From contig DBPV01000113.1 in NCBI GenBank assembly GCA_002304995.1, positions 21,309-37,175 of the forward strand: DNA of 15,867 bases, written 5' to 3'. Origin of the DNA: Syntrophaceae bacterium UBA1411. GTDB taxonomy: Bacteria > Desulfobacterota > Syntrophia > Syntrophales > Smithellaceae. Made by a program: the position numbers and the translations under genes. Position 1 is the first letter of the stretch. Each line of letters starts with the position of its first letter. Below are positions 1 through 7,213 of the stretch, in pieces. The notes under the pieces were generated by a model. The model ran no database searches. It was not told where the DNA came from and saw only the letters and a program-made list of their open reading frames with translations.

Positions 1-1311
1 AAACCCGTCATCGCCATCGTGGGCCGGCCCAACGTGGGCAAATCAACGCTCTTCAACCGCATCGCGGGAAGACAGAAGGCCATCGTCATCGACGAACCGG
101 GCGCCACGCGCGACCGCAATTACATGGACTGCCTCTGGCACGACCGGGCTTTCACGCTGATCGACACGGGCGGATTTGAACCGGCGACCGAGGAGCGCAT
201 CCTGGTGCAGATGCGCGAGCAGACGAATCTGGCCATTGAAGAGGCCGACGTCATCATCTTTCTGATGGACGGCCGCGACGGCCTCACGCCCACGGACGTG
301 GAGATCGCCCGGCAGCTGCGCGGCCGCGGCAAGAAGGTCTTTTACGCCGCCAACAAGGTGGACGGCGCGCGCCATGAAGAACTGCTTCCCGAATACTATC
401 GCCTGGGCATCGACGCGCTGTATCCCCTCTCCGCCCAGCACGGCCTGGGCGTCGATGAACTGCTGGCGACCGTGACGCAGGATTTTCCCGCCGCAACCGA
501 ACCGGCGCCGGACGAGCACGAGCCGATCGCGGTGGCGATTGTCGGCAAGCCCAATGTCGGCAAATCCTCGCTCATCAACCTGATTTCCGGAAAAGAGCGC
601 AGCATCGCCAATCCCACGCCCGGCACGACGCGCGACGCGGTGGACACGACGATCAAGGCCCACGGCCGCTCTTATCTGCTCATCGACACGGCCGGCATCC
701 GCCGGAAAAACAAAATCAGCCTGACGCTGGAAAAATACAGCGTCGTGCAGGCGCTCAAATCGATCAACCGCTGCGACATCGCGCTGGTGATGATCGACGC
801 GGAAGAAGGCGTCACCGAGCAGGACGCCAAAATCGCAGGCCTGGCCTATGAGCACGGCAAAGCCTGCATTCTGGTCGTCAACAAGTGGGACAAGATAGAA
901 AAGGACAATGCCACCGTCGGCCGATATGTCGCGGACATCAAAGACAAGCTCAAATTTCTGGACTTCGCCCCCATTCTGTTCATTTCCGCCGTCACCGGCC
1001 AGCGCGCGCCGAAAATCTTCGGCCTCATCGACGAGGTGTATGAACAGTACACGAAGCGGGTGGGCACCTCCCCCCTCAACGACCTGGTGGAGCGCGCGCT
1101 GAGAAAAAATCCGATGCCGCGCTACCAAAACAGGGCGATGGGCATCGGTTATGCGACGCAGATCGGCGTCAAGCCGCCGACCTTCGTCTTTTTCGTTTCT
1201 CAGGCCAAGGGCGTTCACTTTTCCTACGAGCGCTACCTCAAAAATGTCATCCGCGAGGAGTTCGGCTTCGACAAGGTTCCGCTCAGGCTGATCTTCCGGA
1301 AAAAGCGGTAA
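1..1311 (+). CDS. der: GTPase Der (EngA), 5' end just outside the window
   Basis: Der is a tandem-GTPase protein that acts in late assembly of the 50S ribosomal subunit. The reading frame is open from base 1 (KPVIAIVGRPNVGKS...), and this family commonly begins MKPVIA, so probably only the initiator codon is missing. In visible numbering, G domain 1 has the P-loop GRPNVGKS at 8-15, DTGG at 55-58 and NKVD at 118-121. G domain 2 has GKPNVGKS at 182-189, DTAG at 229-232 and NKWD at 294-297. A C-terminal KH-like domain ends in a basic RLIFRKKR tail. The 436 visible residues match the usual length of about 440. The gene ends with TAA and is followed 86 bp later by a small secreted protein on the same strand. 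Nothing is odd, and the identification is secure. Confidence 0.97.
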   Translation, partial: KPVIAIVGRPNVGKSTLFNRIAGRQKAIVIDEPGATRDRNYMDCLWHDRAFTLIDTGGFEPATEERILVQMREQTNLAIEEADVIIFLMDGRDGLTPTDVEIARQLRGRGKKVFYAANKVDGARHEELLPEYYRLGIDALYPLSAQHGLGVDELLATVTQDFPAATEPAPDEHEPIAVAIVGKPNVGKSSLINLISGKERSIANPTPGTTRDAVDTTIKAHGRSYLLIDTAGIRRKNKISLTLEKYSVVQALKSINRCDIALVMIDAEEGVTEQDAKIAGLAYEHGKACILVVNKWDKIEKDNATVGRYVADIKDKLKFLDFAPILFISAVTGQRAPKIFGLIDEVYEQYTKRVGTSPLNDLVERALRKNPMPRYQNRAMGIGYATQIGVKPPTFVFFVSQAKGVHFSYERYLKNVIREEFGFDKVPLRLIFRKKR

Positions 1312-1332
1312 GCCTGGACACTGCTGCCGAAG

Positions 1333-1359
1333 GCCCCCTGTGGGGCAGGCGCGTCTTTT
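1333..1359 (+). terminator. Weak hairpin downstream of der
   Basis: A 5-bp GC stem (GCCCC / GGGGC, 1333-1337 with 1342-1346, loop CTGT) lies 21 bp after the der stop. A short T run occurs only about 9 nt beyond the stem. The spacing is poor for an intrinsic terminator, so this may only attenuate readthrough into the next gene. Confidence 0.3.
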
Positions 1360-1397
1360 TGGATATCGTTTTCTGCCGTCAGGGAAGGAGAAGCATC

Positions 1398-1739
1398 ATG
1401 AAACGAACGATCGGTAAACTTTGGATGGGACTGGCTGCCTTCTGCGCTCTGTCCGTGATTTTAACCGCCGGAGCCGGCGCGGCCGAATATCAGTGCGCCG
1501 CCGGCGCGGACATGTGCCGGGTGGTGATATCCGGCATGTCGGCGACGGTCAGCTGCATGAAGACGGAACAGCAATGGCTGTGCAGCAGGCCCCCGACGGG
1601 CAGTTTCCAGTGCACCAGCGGGTCGCAAACCAAATCCGGCGCCGGCAATCTCTTCACCCTTCCCGGCGGCCTGTGCTCGGTCGTCTGCGGCGCCTGCGCC
1701 GGCGGCTGGCAGCCCACCACCGGCAGCACGACCTTTTAG
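1398..1739 (+). CDS. Small secreted cysteine-rich hypothetical protein
   Basis: This protein of 113 residues is not recognised as a member of a named family. The start at 1398 is chosen because GGAAGGAG sits 7 nt upstream and the protein then opens with a typical Sec signal peptide: MKRTIGKLW, a hydrophobic core at about 10-24, and a small-residue cleavage region AGAGAA ending near residue 29. An earlier in-frame TTG at 1359 would bury this signal. The mature part of about 84 residues has eight cysteines (33, 40, 53, 62, 72, 93, 97, 100), enough for four disulfides, and ends with a CxxxCxxC cluster and a Gly/Thr-rich tail. It is therefore probably an exported, disulfide-stabilised protein. 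It follows der in the same direction and ends 4 bp from the convergent MATE gene. Confidence 0.72.
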   Translation: MKRTIGKLWMGLAAFCALSVILTAGAGAAEYQCAAGADMCRVVISGMSATVSCMKTEQQWLCSRPPTGSFQCTSGSQTKSGAGNLFTLPGGLCSVVCGACAGGWQPTTGSTTF

Positions 1740-1743
1740 CGGT

Positions 1744-3162
1744 TCAGGATCGAATACGGCCAACGCCTTCTGACGCGGCGGATTTTTCAGGCGGCGCTTT
1801 TCCGCCGAGGACCTTTCGTTTCCGCCAGGGCCCCTTCTTGTAATACAGCCAGTTGAGCCCCACGGCCAGCGCGCTGCTCGAAACCATCGCCATCCAGATG
1901 CCCTCCTGCCCCAGGCCCGCCGGACCGGCAAGCGCGTATGCCAGAGGAATGCGGATAACGAACATGGCAATAAAAGACAACACCAGCAGGGCCATCGTAT
2001 CGCCCGCGCTGCGCAGAACGCCCTGAATGGCAAAAATCGCGGCGAAGCACGGAAAAATGAAAGCCATCCAGCGGTAGTAGCCCTTCACGACCTCGAGAAC
2101 GGCGGCGCTGTCGGCGGATTCCCTAAGAAAGATGGAGCCGATGGGCTTGGGAAAGAGAAAAAGCGCCAGTGTGCAGACGAGCGCCACGGCCAGGCCGAAA
2201 ACAACCGATGCGTGAAGCGTGGTGTAAACGCGGTCGATTCTTTGCGCTCCCAGGTTCTGTCCGGCGATGGTGGTGGCCGCCATGCCGATGGATATAAACG
2301 GGATGCTCGCCAGCATGTCGATTTGCATGCCGATGCCGAAAGCTGCGGTGACGTTTGTTCCGTAGCGGTTGACGAGCGTCAGAATGAACACGCCCGCGAG
2401 CGAAACCACCATCATCTGCAGCGACGCGGGCACGCCGATCGCAAACACTTCGCGAATGATGCCCCAGTCCGCCTTGTAATCCCAGCCCCGCAGATTGATG
2501 TACGGATTGAACCGCAACAGATAGGCATAGCCGATGGCGCCGGTCGCCACGGCGGCCAGCGACGATCCCCACGCCGCCCCCGCCACGCCGCCGGCCGGCA
2601 GGGGACCGAAGCCGCTGATGCACAGCGGAACGAAAATGATATTGAACACCGTAAGCATCGCAAAGAGTTTGAGGACCGTGACGGCATCTCCCATGCCCCG
2701 CAAAACTCCCGCCATCCAGTTGACAAAAAACTGGAAAATCAGCGCGGCCATAATGACGGTCAGGTACGACAGGGCCATCTCCCGGATCTCGGGCGGGGCG
2801 TTGACCCAGTCCAGCAATTGTTCGCGCAACAGCAGGGCGACCGCGGAAATCACCAGGCAGAAAAGCACGGAGGTGAAAAAGGAGTTGGCCAGGATTTTCT
2901 TCAGCAGGGCCGTATCCCGGCGGCCGAAGGCCTGCGCGATGAGCACGTTCGTGGCCATGCCCAGACCGATCAGAAACGCGGGCATCAGCATGATGATCGG
3001 CAGCGAGGCGGACACGGCGGCCACGGCTTTGTGGCCCAAAAGCCTTCCGACCCAGATGAGGTTGATCATTCCGTAGGCGGACATCAGCACGTTTCCGAAC
3101 ATGAGGGGCGTGCTGAAATGAACGATCTGTTTGCCGACACGGCCTTCTGTGAAGTCCTGCAT
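1744..3162 (-). CDS. MATE family multidrug/cation efflux transporter
   Basis: This is an inner-membrane antiporter of the MATE family (NorM/MepA/DinF type), expected to export organic cations or metabolites using a Na+ or H+ gradient. The 472 residues contain about twelve hydrophobic segments in two halves. The N-terminus carries the family pattern around GKQIVHFSTPLMFGNVLMS, followed by the NLIWVGRLLG stretch, and the second half repeats it (IGVPASLQMMVVSLAG...). The last 30 or so residues are a charged cytoplasmic tail. The ATG at 3162 has AAGAAGG upstream. The gene lies 67 bp downstream of the Nudix gene on the same strand and is probably co-transcribed with it. Its 3' end converges on the small cysteine-rich gene. 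The family is certain; the substrate cannot be told. Confidence 0.93.
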   Translation of the reverse strand: MQDFTEGRVGKQIVHFSTPLMFGNVLMSAYGMINLIWVGRLLGHKAVAAVSASLPIIMLMPAFLIGLGMATNVLIAQAFGRRDTALLKKILANSFFTSVLFCLVISAVALLLREQLLDWVNAPPEIREMALSYLTVIMAALIFQFFVNWMAGVLRGMGDAVTVLKLFAMLTVFNIIFVPLCISGFGPLPAGGVAGAAWGSSLAAVATGAIGYAYLLRFNPYINLRGWDYKADWGIIREVFAIGVPASLQMMVVSLAGVFILTLVNRYGTNVTAAFGIGMQIDMLASIPFISIGMAATTIAGQNLGAQRIDRVYTTLHASVVFGLAVALVCTLALFLFPKPIGSIFLRESADSAAVLEVVKGYYRWMAFIFPCFAAIFAIQGVLRSAGDTMALLVLSFIAMFVIRIPLAYALAGPAGLGQEGIWMAMVSSSALAVGLNWLYYKKGPWRKRKVLGGKAPPEKSAASEGVGRIRS

Positions 3163-3192
3163 GAGCGCCTTCTTGTGTTCTGAGAATCATTT

Positions 3193-3230
3193 CCGTTGGC
3201 GGCAAAATGCGCCGGCGGCGGTTTTTTTTT
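3193..3230 (+). terminator. Plus-strand T-tailed hairpin between Nudix and MATE genes
   Basis: A 9-bp stem pairs CCGTTGGCG (3193-3201) with CGCCGGCGG (3210-3218), including two G-U pairs, around the loop GCAAAATG. CGG and then nine T residues follow (3222-3230). It has the form of an intrinsic terminator for plus-strand transcription, although both flanking genes are on the minus strand. In the minus direction the hairpin lacks a downstream T run. Confidence 0.5.
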
Positions 3231-4054
3231 CAGGGATAAACGGGCGGGCGATGCGTAAAGACCGTTCCATCCGGCATCACCTCCACCGCCCGGCCGTCGA
3301 CCTGAACAATTTTCGTAAGCGTGGCGGGAACCAGACGCCGGGCGGCGGTCCGGATAACGTCTTCCACGGTCTGAAAGCGGGCCAGGTCCCGCAGGGTGAC
3401 GATCTGCGGCAGGACCATCCCGATTTTTCCCGCTTCATAATCGGCCAGCGCGGCTGAAGGCGAAAGCCAGGAATGGTGCGTGAGCTCCACGCCGTCGCAG
3501 ACGGCCGTCTGTTCTGCCGGCACCGGCGTCACGAAAAAACGCACGTCGTAGCGCTGGGGGAGAAACTCGGGCGTGATCCAGTGCGAAAAATAATGCAGGA
3601 CGTCGGCCGGAAGGAAAAGGTTTTCCGCCTCCAGCATCTGCAGAAACGTCGTCTCGCCGCGGATAATCGCCCGCCGGTAGTCGCCGAAGCGCCGGCGTTC
3701 ATCGTCGGTCCGGATCGCCACGGGAGAGCCGTCCGCAAAGCGGGCAATGAGCAGGCCGACCTCCTCAAACGTCTCGCGGATGCCGCCCACCCAGGCGCCC
3801 AGCGCCTTTTCGGAAGGCGACAGATCCCGCAGAATTTCCGCGGCCCGGCGCCGGTCGAGTCCGCGTATGAACCGCTCGGCGCCCGGCTCCCAATCCTCCG
3901 GATCCAGGACGCCGCCCGGAAACACGTAATATCCGGGCACAAAACTGCTCCTGCGGTTGCGCCGCACCAGAAGAACTTCAATGGCGGCCGCGGCCGAATC
4001 CGCGCCGGATCTCAGCAAAATGACGGTCGCCGCGTCTACCGGATCGGTTGCCAT
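3230..4054 (-). CDS. Nudix hydrolase with an expanded Nudix box (NUDT19-like)
   Basis: Nudix enzymes hydrolyse nucleoside diphosphates linked to another moiety. The divalent-metal site is visible but split: FPGGVLDPED at about residues 45-54, then RETFEEVG at 93-100. The REUxEExGU half is intact, while about 30 extra residues lie between it and the glycine half. Vertebrate NUDT19-type CoA/ADP-ribose hydrolases also have an insertion at this place, so a CoA-derivative or related substrate is possible but unproven. The start at 4054 (274 residues) is preferred because GAGAGGG lies just upstream and the protein then begins MATDPVDAATVILL at the first beta strand. The upstream in-frame start at 4150 would add a lysine/aspartate-rich, non-conserved extension. 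It appears to be transcribed from the promoter at 4195-4223, with MATE following. Confidence 0.87.
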   Translation of the reverse strand: MATDPVDAATVILLRSGADSAAAAIEVLLVRRNRRSSFVPGYYVFPGGVLDPEDWEPGAERFIRGLDRRRAAEILRDLSPSEKALGAWVGGIRETFEEVGLLIARFADGSPVAIRTDDERRRFGDYRRAIIRGETTFLQMLEAENLFLPADVLHYFSHWITPEFLPQRYDVRFFVTPVPAEQTAVCDGVELTHHSWLSPSAALADYEAGKIGMVLPQIVTLRDLARFQTVEDVIRTAARRLVPATLTKIVQVDGRAVEVMPDGTVFTHRPPVYP

Positions 4055-4194
4055 GTCCCTCTCATCCTTATCTTCCGACGGCAATGAATGGTCTTCATTT
4101 TTATCGCCGTTTTTTCTTTCCGGGTGTCTTTTGCAGCGAAAAAATATCAACAGGTCGAAAACGCCGGCCGCTCCCGTTGGCCGACCGGACGTTC

Positions 4195-4223
4195 ACTATA
4201 GGAAAAAAGCCTGGGGATGTCAA
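4195..4223 (-). promoter_or_regulatory. Near-consensus sigma70 promoter for the Nudix-MATE unit
   Basis: On the minus strand, TTGACA (4218-4223) is followed by a 17-nt spacer and TATAGT (4195-4200). That is a perfect -35 box, an optimal spacer and a five-of-six -10 box. It begins 5 nt after the AOR-family stop codon and predicts a start site near 4188, giving a leader of about 135 nt before the Nudix ATG at 4054. Confidence 0.75.
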
Positions 4224-4227
4224 ACGC

Positions 4228-6411
4228 TCATGCGGCAAGCGCGGCGATTCTCCGGCGGGCCTCGGCGGACAGAAAATCCCACAGGCCGAGCTGCTCAAGC
4301 GTTTCCCGGGTCGGAATGCCCCGATTTGTCCAGCCGCGCTCGCGGTAATAGACGGAAATCAGTTTCGCCAGCTCTTCCTTCCGGTGCTGCATCAGGAGCG
4401 TCCGCTTCGCGGCGGTGTCCATCGCCGCAACGGCCGCGAGCGGTTTTTCAAGTGCGGCGGCCAGCTGGCGGTCGTTGTACTCTTTTTCCTCGTCGTAAAG
4501 CGCGTCATCCGTCGGACCGATGGCCCGGTCGGGAATCCAGTCGTGCCCGGCGGTCTTATCGCCGAACGCAAGGACGTTCAGAACCCGCTGCAAGTTGATG
4601 TCGCGGTCGGTCCGCGCAAAGATCTCCTGCCAGGAAAGGGACGTTCCGAGCATGCCGTTGTAAAAATCCGCATACAGTTCCTGCGAGGCGGGATTGATGT
4701 AAACGTCCTGGCCGCCGCGCTTCATGGAGTCCGGATTGAAAACGTCCACCCAGGGCAGCTTGCACAATCCCAGGTTGTCGTTGCCCAGGCGCACCCGCGG
4801 ATACGTGATGAGCGCGCGCGCCTTGTCGTCGAATGTCGGAAACGCTCCCAGCAGATCCACCTTCACCAGCCAGGCCGCGGCGTGATGCGCGCCGATGTCG
4901 CTGGCCGCCGCATAGGAGGCCTGCATCGACAAGGACCGGTGCGTCCGGTACAGAGAAAACGGCAGCCCCTTGGTCTGCATGGCAAAGCGGCTGAGCTCGT
5001 CTGCCGGATCCGGCAGGCCCGTTCTTTTGGCATAGGCTTCGGCAATCCAGGACAACAGCGCCTCCATGCCCCGGCCGGCCCGGCGGGCCAGCTCCGTGCG
5101 CCCGTGCGCCAGATCGTGAATAAACTGGAGCGCCGCCTGTTCATCGCCCCAGACCAGCGCAAAGCCGTCCGCGTCTTCAGGCGTCAGATAGCCGCGCTGA
5201 TAGCATTCCATGAGAAACGCCATCATCACGGCCGTGGTGATCGTGTCGATGCCGTAATTGTCGCAGTGCCAGTTGGCCTCCATGATGAATTCGGGATGCC
5301 ACATGCCCAGGTTGGAACCGAAGCCGGCGGCGGTTTCGTATTCGGGGCCGTCCACCCAGACCCGGCGGCCGCAATGCCCGCCCGACGTCAGCATCACCCA
5401 GCCGCCCTTGGTGCAGCGCAGGTTGCAGCCCGGAAAACAGCCGTCCATGCCGCGGTGATCGAACAGCCGCTCGGCGTACGTCTTGCCGCAGATCTGCCCC
5501 GCCTGCGGATGAGAGCCGTGCTGGTAGTTGTGTACGGGCAGGGACTGGTACTCCTCCTTGTTCATGAACGAAATCAATCCGGCCGATCCCTTGAGGTGCA
5601 TCTGCAGCGCCTGCGGATCGACGTCCTTGACGACCTTGTGCAGCGCCGCGCCGGCCTGTTTCACCCGCTCCCAGTCGGCTGCGCCGTAGGGATTGTCGCC
5701 CCGGGGAAATGCCGCCAGAACGACGATCGCCGTGATCTTCTTGGCGCGCATCACGGAGCCCAGGCCCGTGCGGCCCGCCTGCTTGGTGCGGAAAAGTCCC
5801 TTGACGCCGTCCACCGGTTTGACGGCGTCGTAGTAATGGCTGTTGATGCAGCCGAAGGCGGTGCGGTCCGCGCCAATGCCGGTCGTCAGGAAAGCGATGT
5901 CTTTCTTTTCGCGCCCCTCGCTTAAAAACTGCTCCACAACGGCCTGCTCGAGGGGGAAAACCTCGTCGGCCACAGGCAGCGGCCGGAGCGTCACTTCCCG
6001 CCGGAAACCGTCGATGACGATCATCGTGCCTTCGGCGGCCAAGCCGGTCACGGCGAGCGCGTCAAATCCCGCGTATTTCAGATAAGCGCCGAAATACCCG
6101 CCGAAGTTGGAAACGCCGGGAATCTCTGTGAGCGGCGACAGCGCAATCGCCATGCATTTGCTCGTTCCCGGAAACTGCGGAATGCCGCCCAGCGGTCCGG
6201 GCGAAAAAATCAGCGGATTTTCCGGAGCGTCGGCCCGGGTCTCAGCCGTAATCCGTTCATGCAGCAGATAGAGCCCCAGCCCCCTGCCCCCGATGAAGAA
6301 ATCCCGCACCCGCGGCTCCAGCGGTAAAACCGCTACACTGCCCGCGGTCAGATCAACACTTAAAATCCGGTTCGTATAGCCATGCCGAAGCGCCGAAGAG
6401 GTATAGTTCAT
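4228..6411 (-). CDS. Aldehyde ferredoxin oxidoreductase (AOR) family tungstoenzyme
   Basis: AOR-family enzymes oxidise aldehydes to acids, or reduce acids, in the cytoplasm with a tungsten bis-pterin cofactor and a [4Fe-4S] cluster coupled to ferredoxin. The N-terminal domain shows GYTNRILSVDLT at 11-22, FFIGGRGLG at 38-46 and SNFGGYFGAYLKYAGFDAL at 101-119. The central part has cysteines 325, 329 and 333 followed by GPEYET at 355-360, and a fourth cluster ligand candidate is Cys550 in DNLGLCKLPW. With 727 residues it is longer than classical archaeal AOR (about 605), with extra sequence mainly in the C-terminal third. The first cluster motif reads CX3CX3C rather than the CX2CX3C described for Pyrococcus AOR. 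The ATG at 6411 has AAGGA 8 nt upstream. Aldehyde oxidation is the default guess; BamB-like aromatic-CoA reductases share the fold, so the substrate is open. Confidence 0.92.
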   Translation of the reverse strand: MNYTSSALRHGYTNRILSVDLTAGSVAVLPLEPRVRDFFIGGRGLGLYLLHERITAETRADAPENPLIFSPGPLGGIPQFPGTSKCMAIALSPLTEIPGVSNFGGYFGAYLKYAGFDALAVTGLAAEGTMIVIDGFRREVTLRPLPVADEVFPLEQAVVEQFLSEGREKKDIAFLTTGIGADRTAFGCINSHYYDAVKPVDGVKGLFRTKQAGRTGLGSVMRAKKITAIVVLAAFPRGDNPYGAADWERVKQAGAALHKVVKDVDPQALQMHLKGSAGLISFMNKEEYQSLPVHNYQHGSHPQAGQICGKTYAERLFDHRGMDGCFPGCNLRCTKGGWVMLTSGGHCGRRVWVDGPEYETAAGFGSNLGMWHPEFIMEANWHCDNYGIDTITTAVMMAFLMECYQRGYLTPEDADGFALVWGDEQAALQFIHDLAHGRTELARRAGRGMEALLSWIAEAYAKRTGLPDPADELSRFAMQTKGLPFSLYRTHRSLSMQASYAAASDIGAHHAAAWLVKVDLLGAFPTFDDKARALITYPRVRLGNDNLGLCKLPWVDVFNPDSMKRGGQDVYINPASQELYADFYNGMLGTSLSWQEIFARTDRDINLQRVLNVLAFGDKTAGHDWIPDRAIGPTDDALYDEEKEYNDRQLAAALEKPLAAVAAMDTAAKRTLLMQHRKEELAKLISVYYRERGWTNRGIPTRETLEQLGLWDFLSAEARRRIAALAA

Positions 6412-6441
6412 GAAGTCGTCCTTAAAAATTGTTCCCGCACG

Positions 6442-6459
6442 TTAGAGCAATCGTTCTAA
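6442..6459. promoter_or_regulatory. Palindromic operator candidate upstream of the AOR-family gene
   Basis: The 18-bp near-palindrome TTAGAGCAATCGTTCTAA (TTAGAACG-AT-TGCTCTAA on the minus strand) has seven of nine positions in Watson-Crick symmetry. It ends 30 bp before the AOR ATG, where a promoter would be expected. The form resembles dyad operators bound by TetR-type repressors. No clear -35/-10 pair could be assigned, so the regulator class is inference. Confidence 0.45.
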
Positions 6460-6508
6460 AAAATCAATCACAAAACGGCACGCGCCCGGACGCGTTTTCC
6501 GCTCTTCG

Positions 6509-6813
6509 TTTTTCGCCGGATTTGCGCGGGCATTTTCCAGCCCGACGACGATCGTCTGGTGGACCGGCGCGTTCGGCGCACCAAAGGCGTTGCAGGCCAA
6601 GGCAGCCGCCGGCCTTTCCGCGTTTGCCTCCTGCCTGTCGATTTTGCCGGGCTGTTTTTTGTGGGTGCTCTTTCTCGCGGTGTCCCTGCACTGGGGAGGA
6701 GGATCGTCACCGAAGGCATGATCCGCTGGATTTTTCTGGTCGCGGGGCTTTTTCTGATCGGCTTCGGCCTGATTTTCCTGGTCCGGACGCCGGCGGCGGT
6801 CGTTAAAACGTGA
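6509..6813 (+). pseudogene. LysE/RhtB-family exporter remnant, N-terminally truncated and frameshifted
   Basis: Frame 2 from about 6509 to 6694 reads FFAGF, then SSPTTIVWWTGAFGAPKAL, then LPGCFLWVLFLAVSLHW. This resembles the middle of LysE/RhtB amino-acid exporters (NP-type motif and a following membrane helix). The frame then runs into TGA at 6719-6721, while frame 1 continues with GRRIVTEGMIRWIFLVAG and GFGLIFLVRTP, the typical last LysE helix, ending at the TGA of 6811-6813. Adding one G to the GGGG run at 6693-6696 joins the two as LHWGRRIVTEGMIRW. No start codon or N-terminal half is present upstream. Third positions are GC-rich, as in real genes here. The end overlaps the convergent EF-hand gene by 11 bp. 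A short functional membrane peptide from 6718 is less likely. Confidence 0.6.
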
Positions 6814-7213
6814 AACGCGTGAACGGCGAATAGAGCTCCGAGCGTGAAGACGCCCATTCGGACGGATCGATAAAGCCGTTTCTGTTTTTATCCACGGTGG
6901 AAAACCGCTTCCTGGCCGCTTGGGCGAATTCTTTTTTGAGAATCCTCCCGTCGCGGTCGGCGTCCGCCTCCTGAAACAGCCGGTCGGCGTCCGCTTTCTT
7001 CATGTCGGGAAGTTCATCCCGGGTCAGAACGCCGTCTTTGTTTTTGTCCAGCCGGTCGAATTCGTGCGCGACGGCGTCGAGATATTCCTGCTCCATCACC
7101 CGGCCGTCGCTGTTTTGATCCAGTTTCGGCAGCGCCTTTTCCGCCGCCTGCGCCGGCAGGGCGGCCAGAAGAAAAAGCGCCAGAAGCGGCCACAGCTTTT
7201 TTGTGATCGTCAT
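6803..7213 (-). CDS. Secreted four-EF-hand calcium-binding protein
   Basis: The protein has 136 residues with a Sec signal peptide (MTITKKLWPLLALFLLAA, cleavage near AQA-A at 21-24). Four canonical 12-residue EF-hand loops follow, at 32-43 (DQNSDGRVMEQE), 56-67 (DKNKDGVLTRDE), 84-95 (DADRDGRILKKE) and 108-119 (DKNRNGFIDPSE). Each has acidic or polar residues at positions 1, 3 and 5, Gly at 6 and Glu at 12, so all four should bind Ca2+. It is probably periplasmic. The start at 7213 is chosen because the signal peptide begins there, GAGGG lies upstream, and ATG overlaps the stop of the oxidoreductase gene as TGATG, which implies translational coupling. A start at 7321 would lie inside that gene and bury the signal. 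It is the last gene of the Hdr-Flox unit; its role there is unknown. Confidence 0.88.
   Translation of the reverse strand: MTITKKLWPLLALFLLAALPAQAAEKALPKLDQNSDGRVMEQEYLDAVAHEFDRLDKNKDGVLTRDELPDMKKADADRLFQEADADRDGRILKKEFAQAARKRFSTVDKNRNGFIDPSEWASSRSELYSPFTRFTF

Noticed and set aside
43..1218. Long open frame (391 codons) on the minus strand opposite der
   Set aside because: Der is unmistakable on the plus strand; the opposite frame is an artefact of high-GC codon use and shows no domain.
4055..4150. N-terminal extension of the Nudix protein from an upstream start
   Set aside because: The extension is a charged, non-conserved segment and the internal ATG at 4054 has its own ribosome-binding site and begins at the fold.
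4048..5925. 625-codon plus-strand open frame opposite the AOR-family gene
   Set aside because: It lies over a clear AOR coding sequence, is rich in Arg/His/Val shadow composition and has no recognisable motif.
6464..6691. 75-codon minus-strand ORF upstream of the AOR-family gene
   Set aside because: It is Arg/Lys/Gly-rich low-complexity sequence antisense to the LysE remnant, with no domain.
6718..6813. Independent 31-residue membrane peptide with ATGA overlap to an upstream frame
   Set aside because: The sequence fits the last helix of LysE/RhtB exporters and joins the upstream frame by restoring one G; the nearest good ribosome-binding site (6697-6702) is about 15 nt away.
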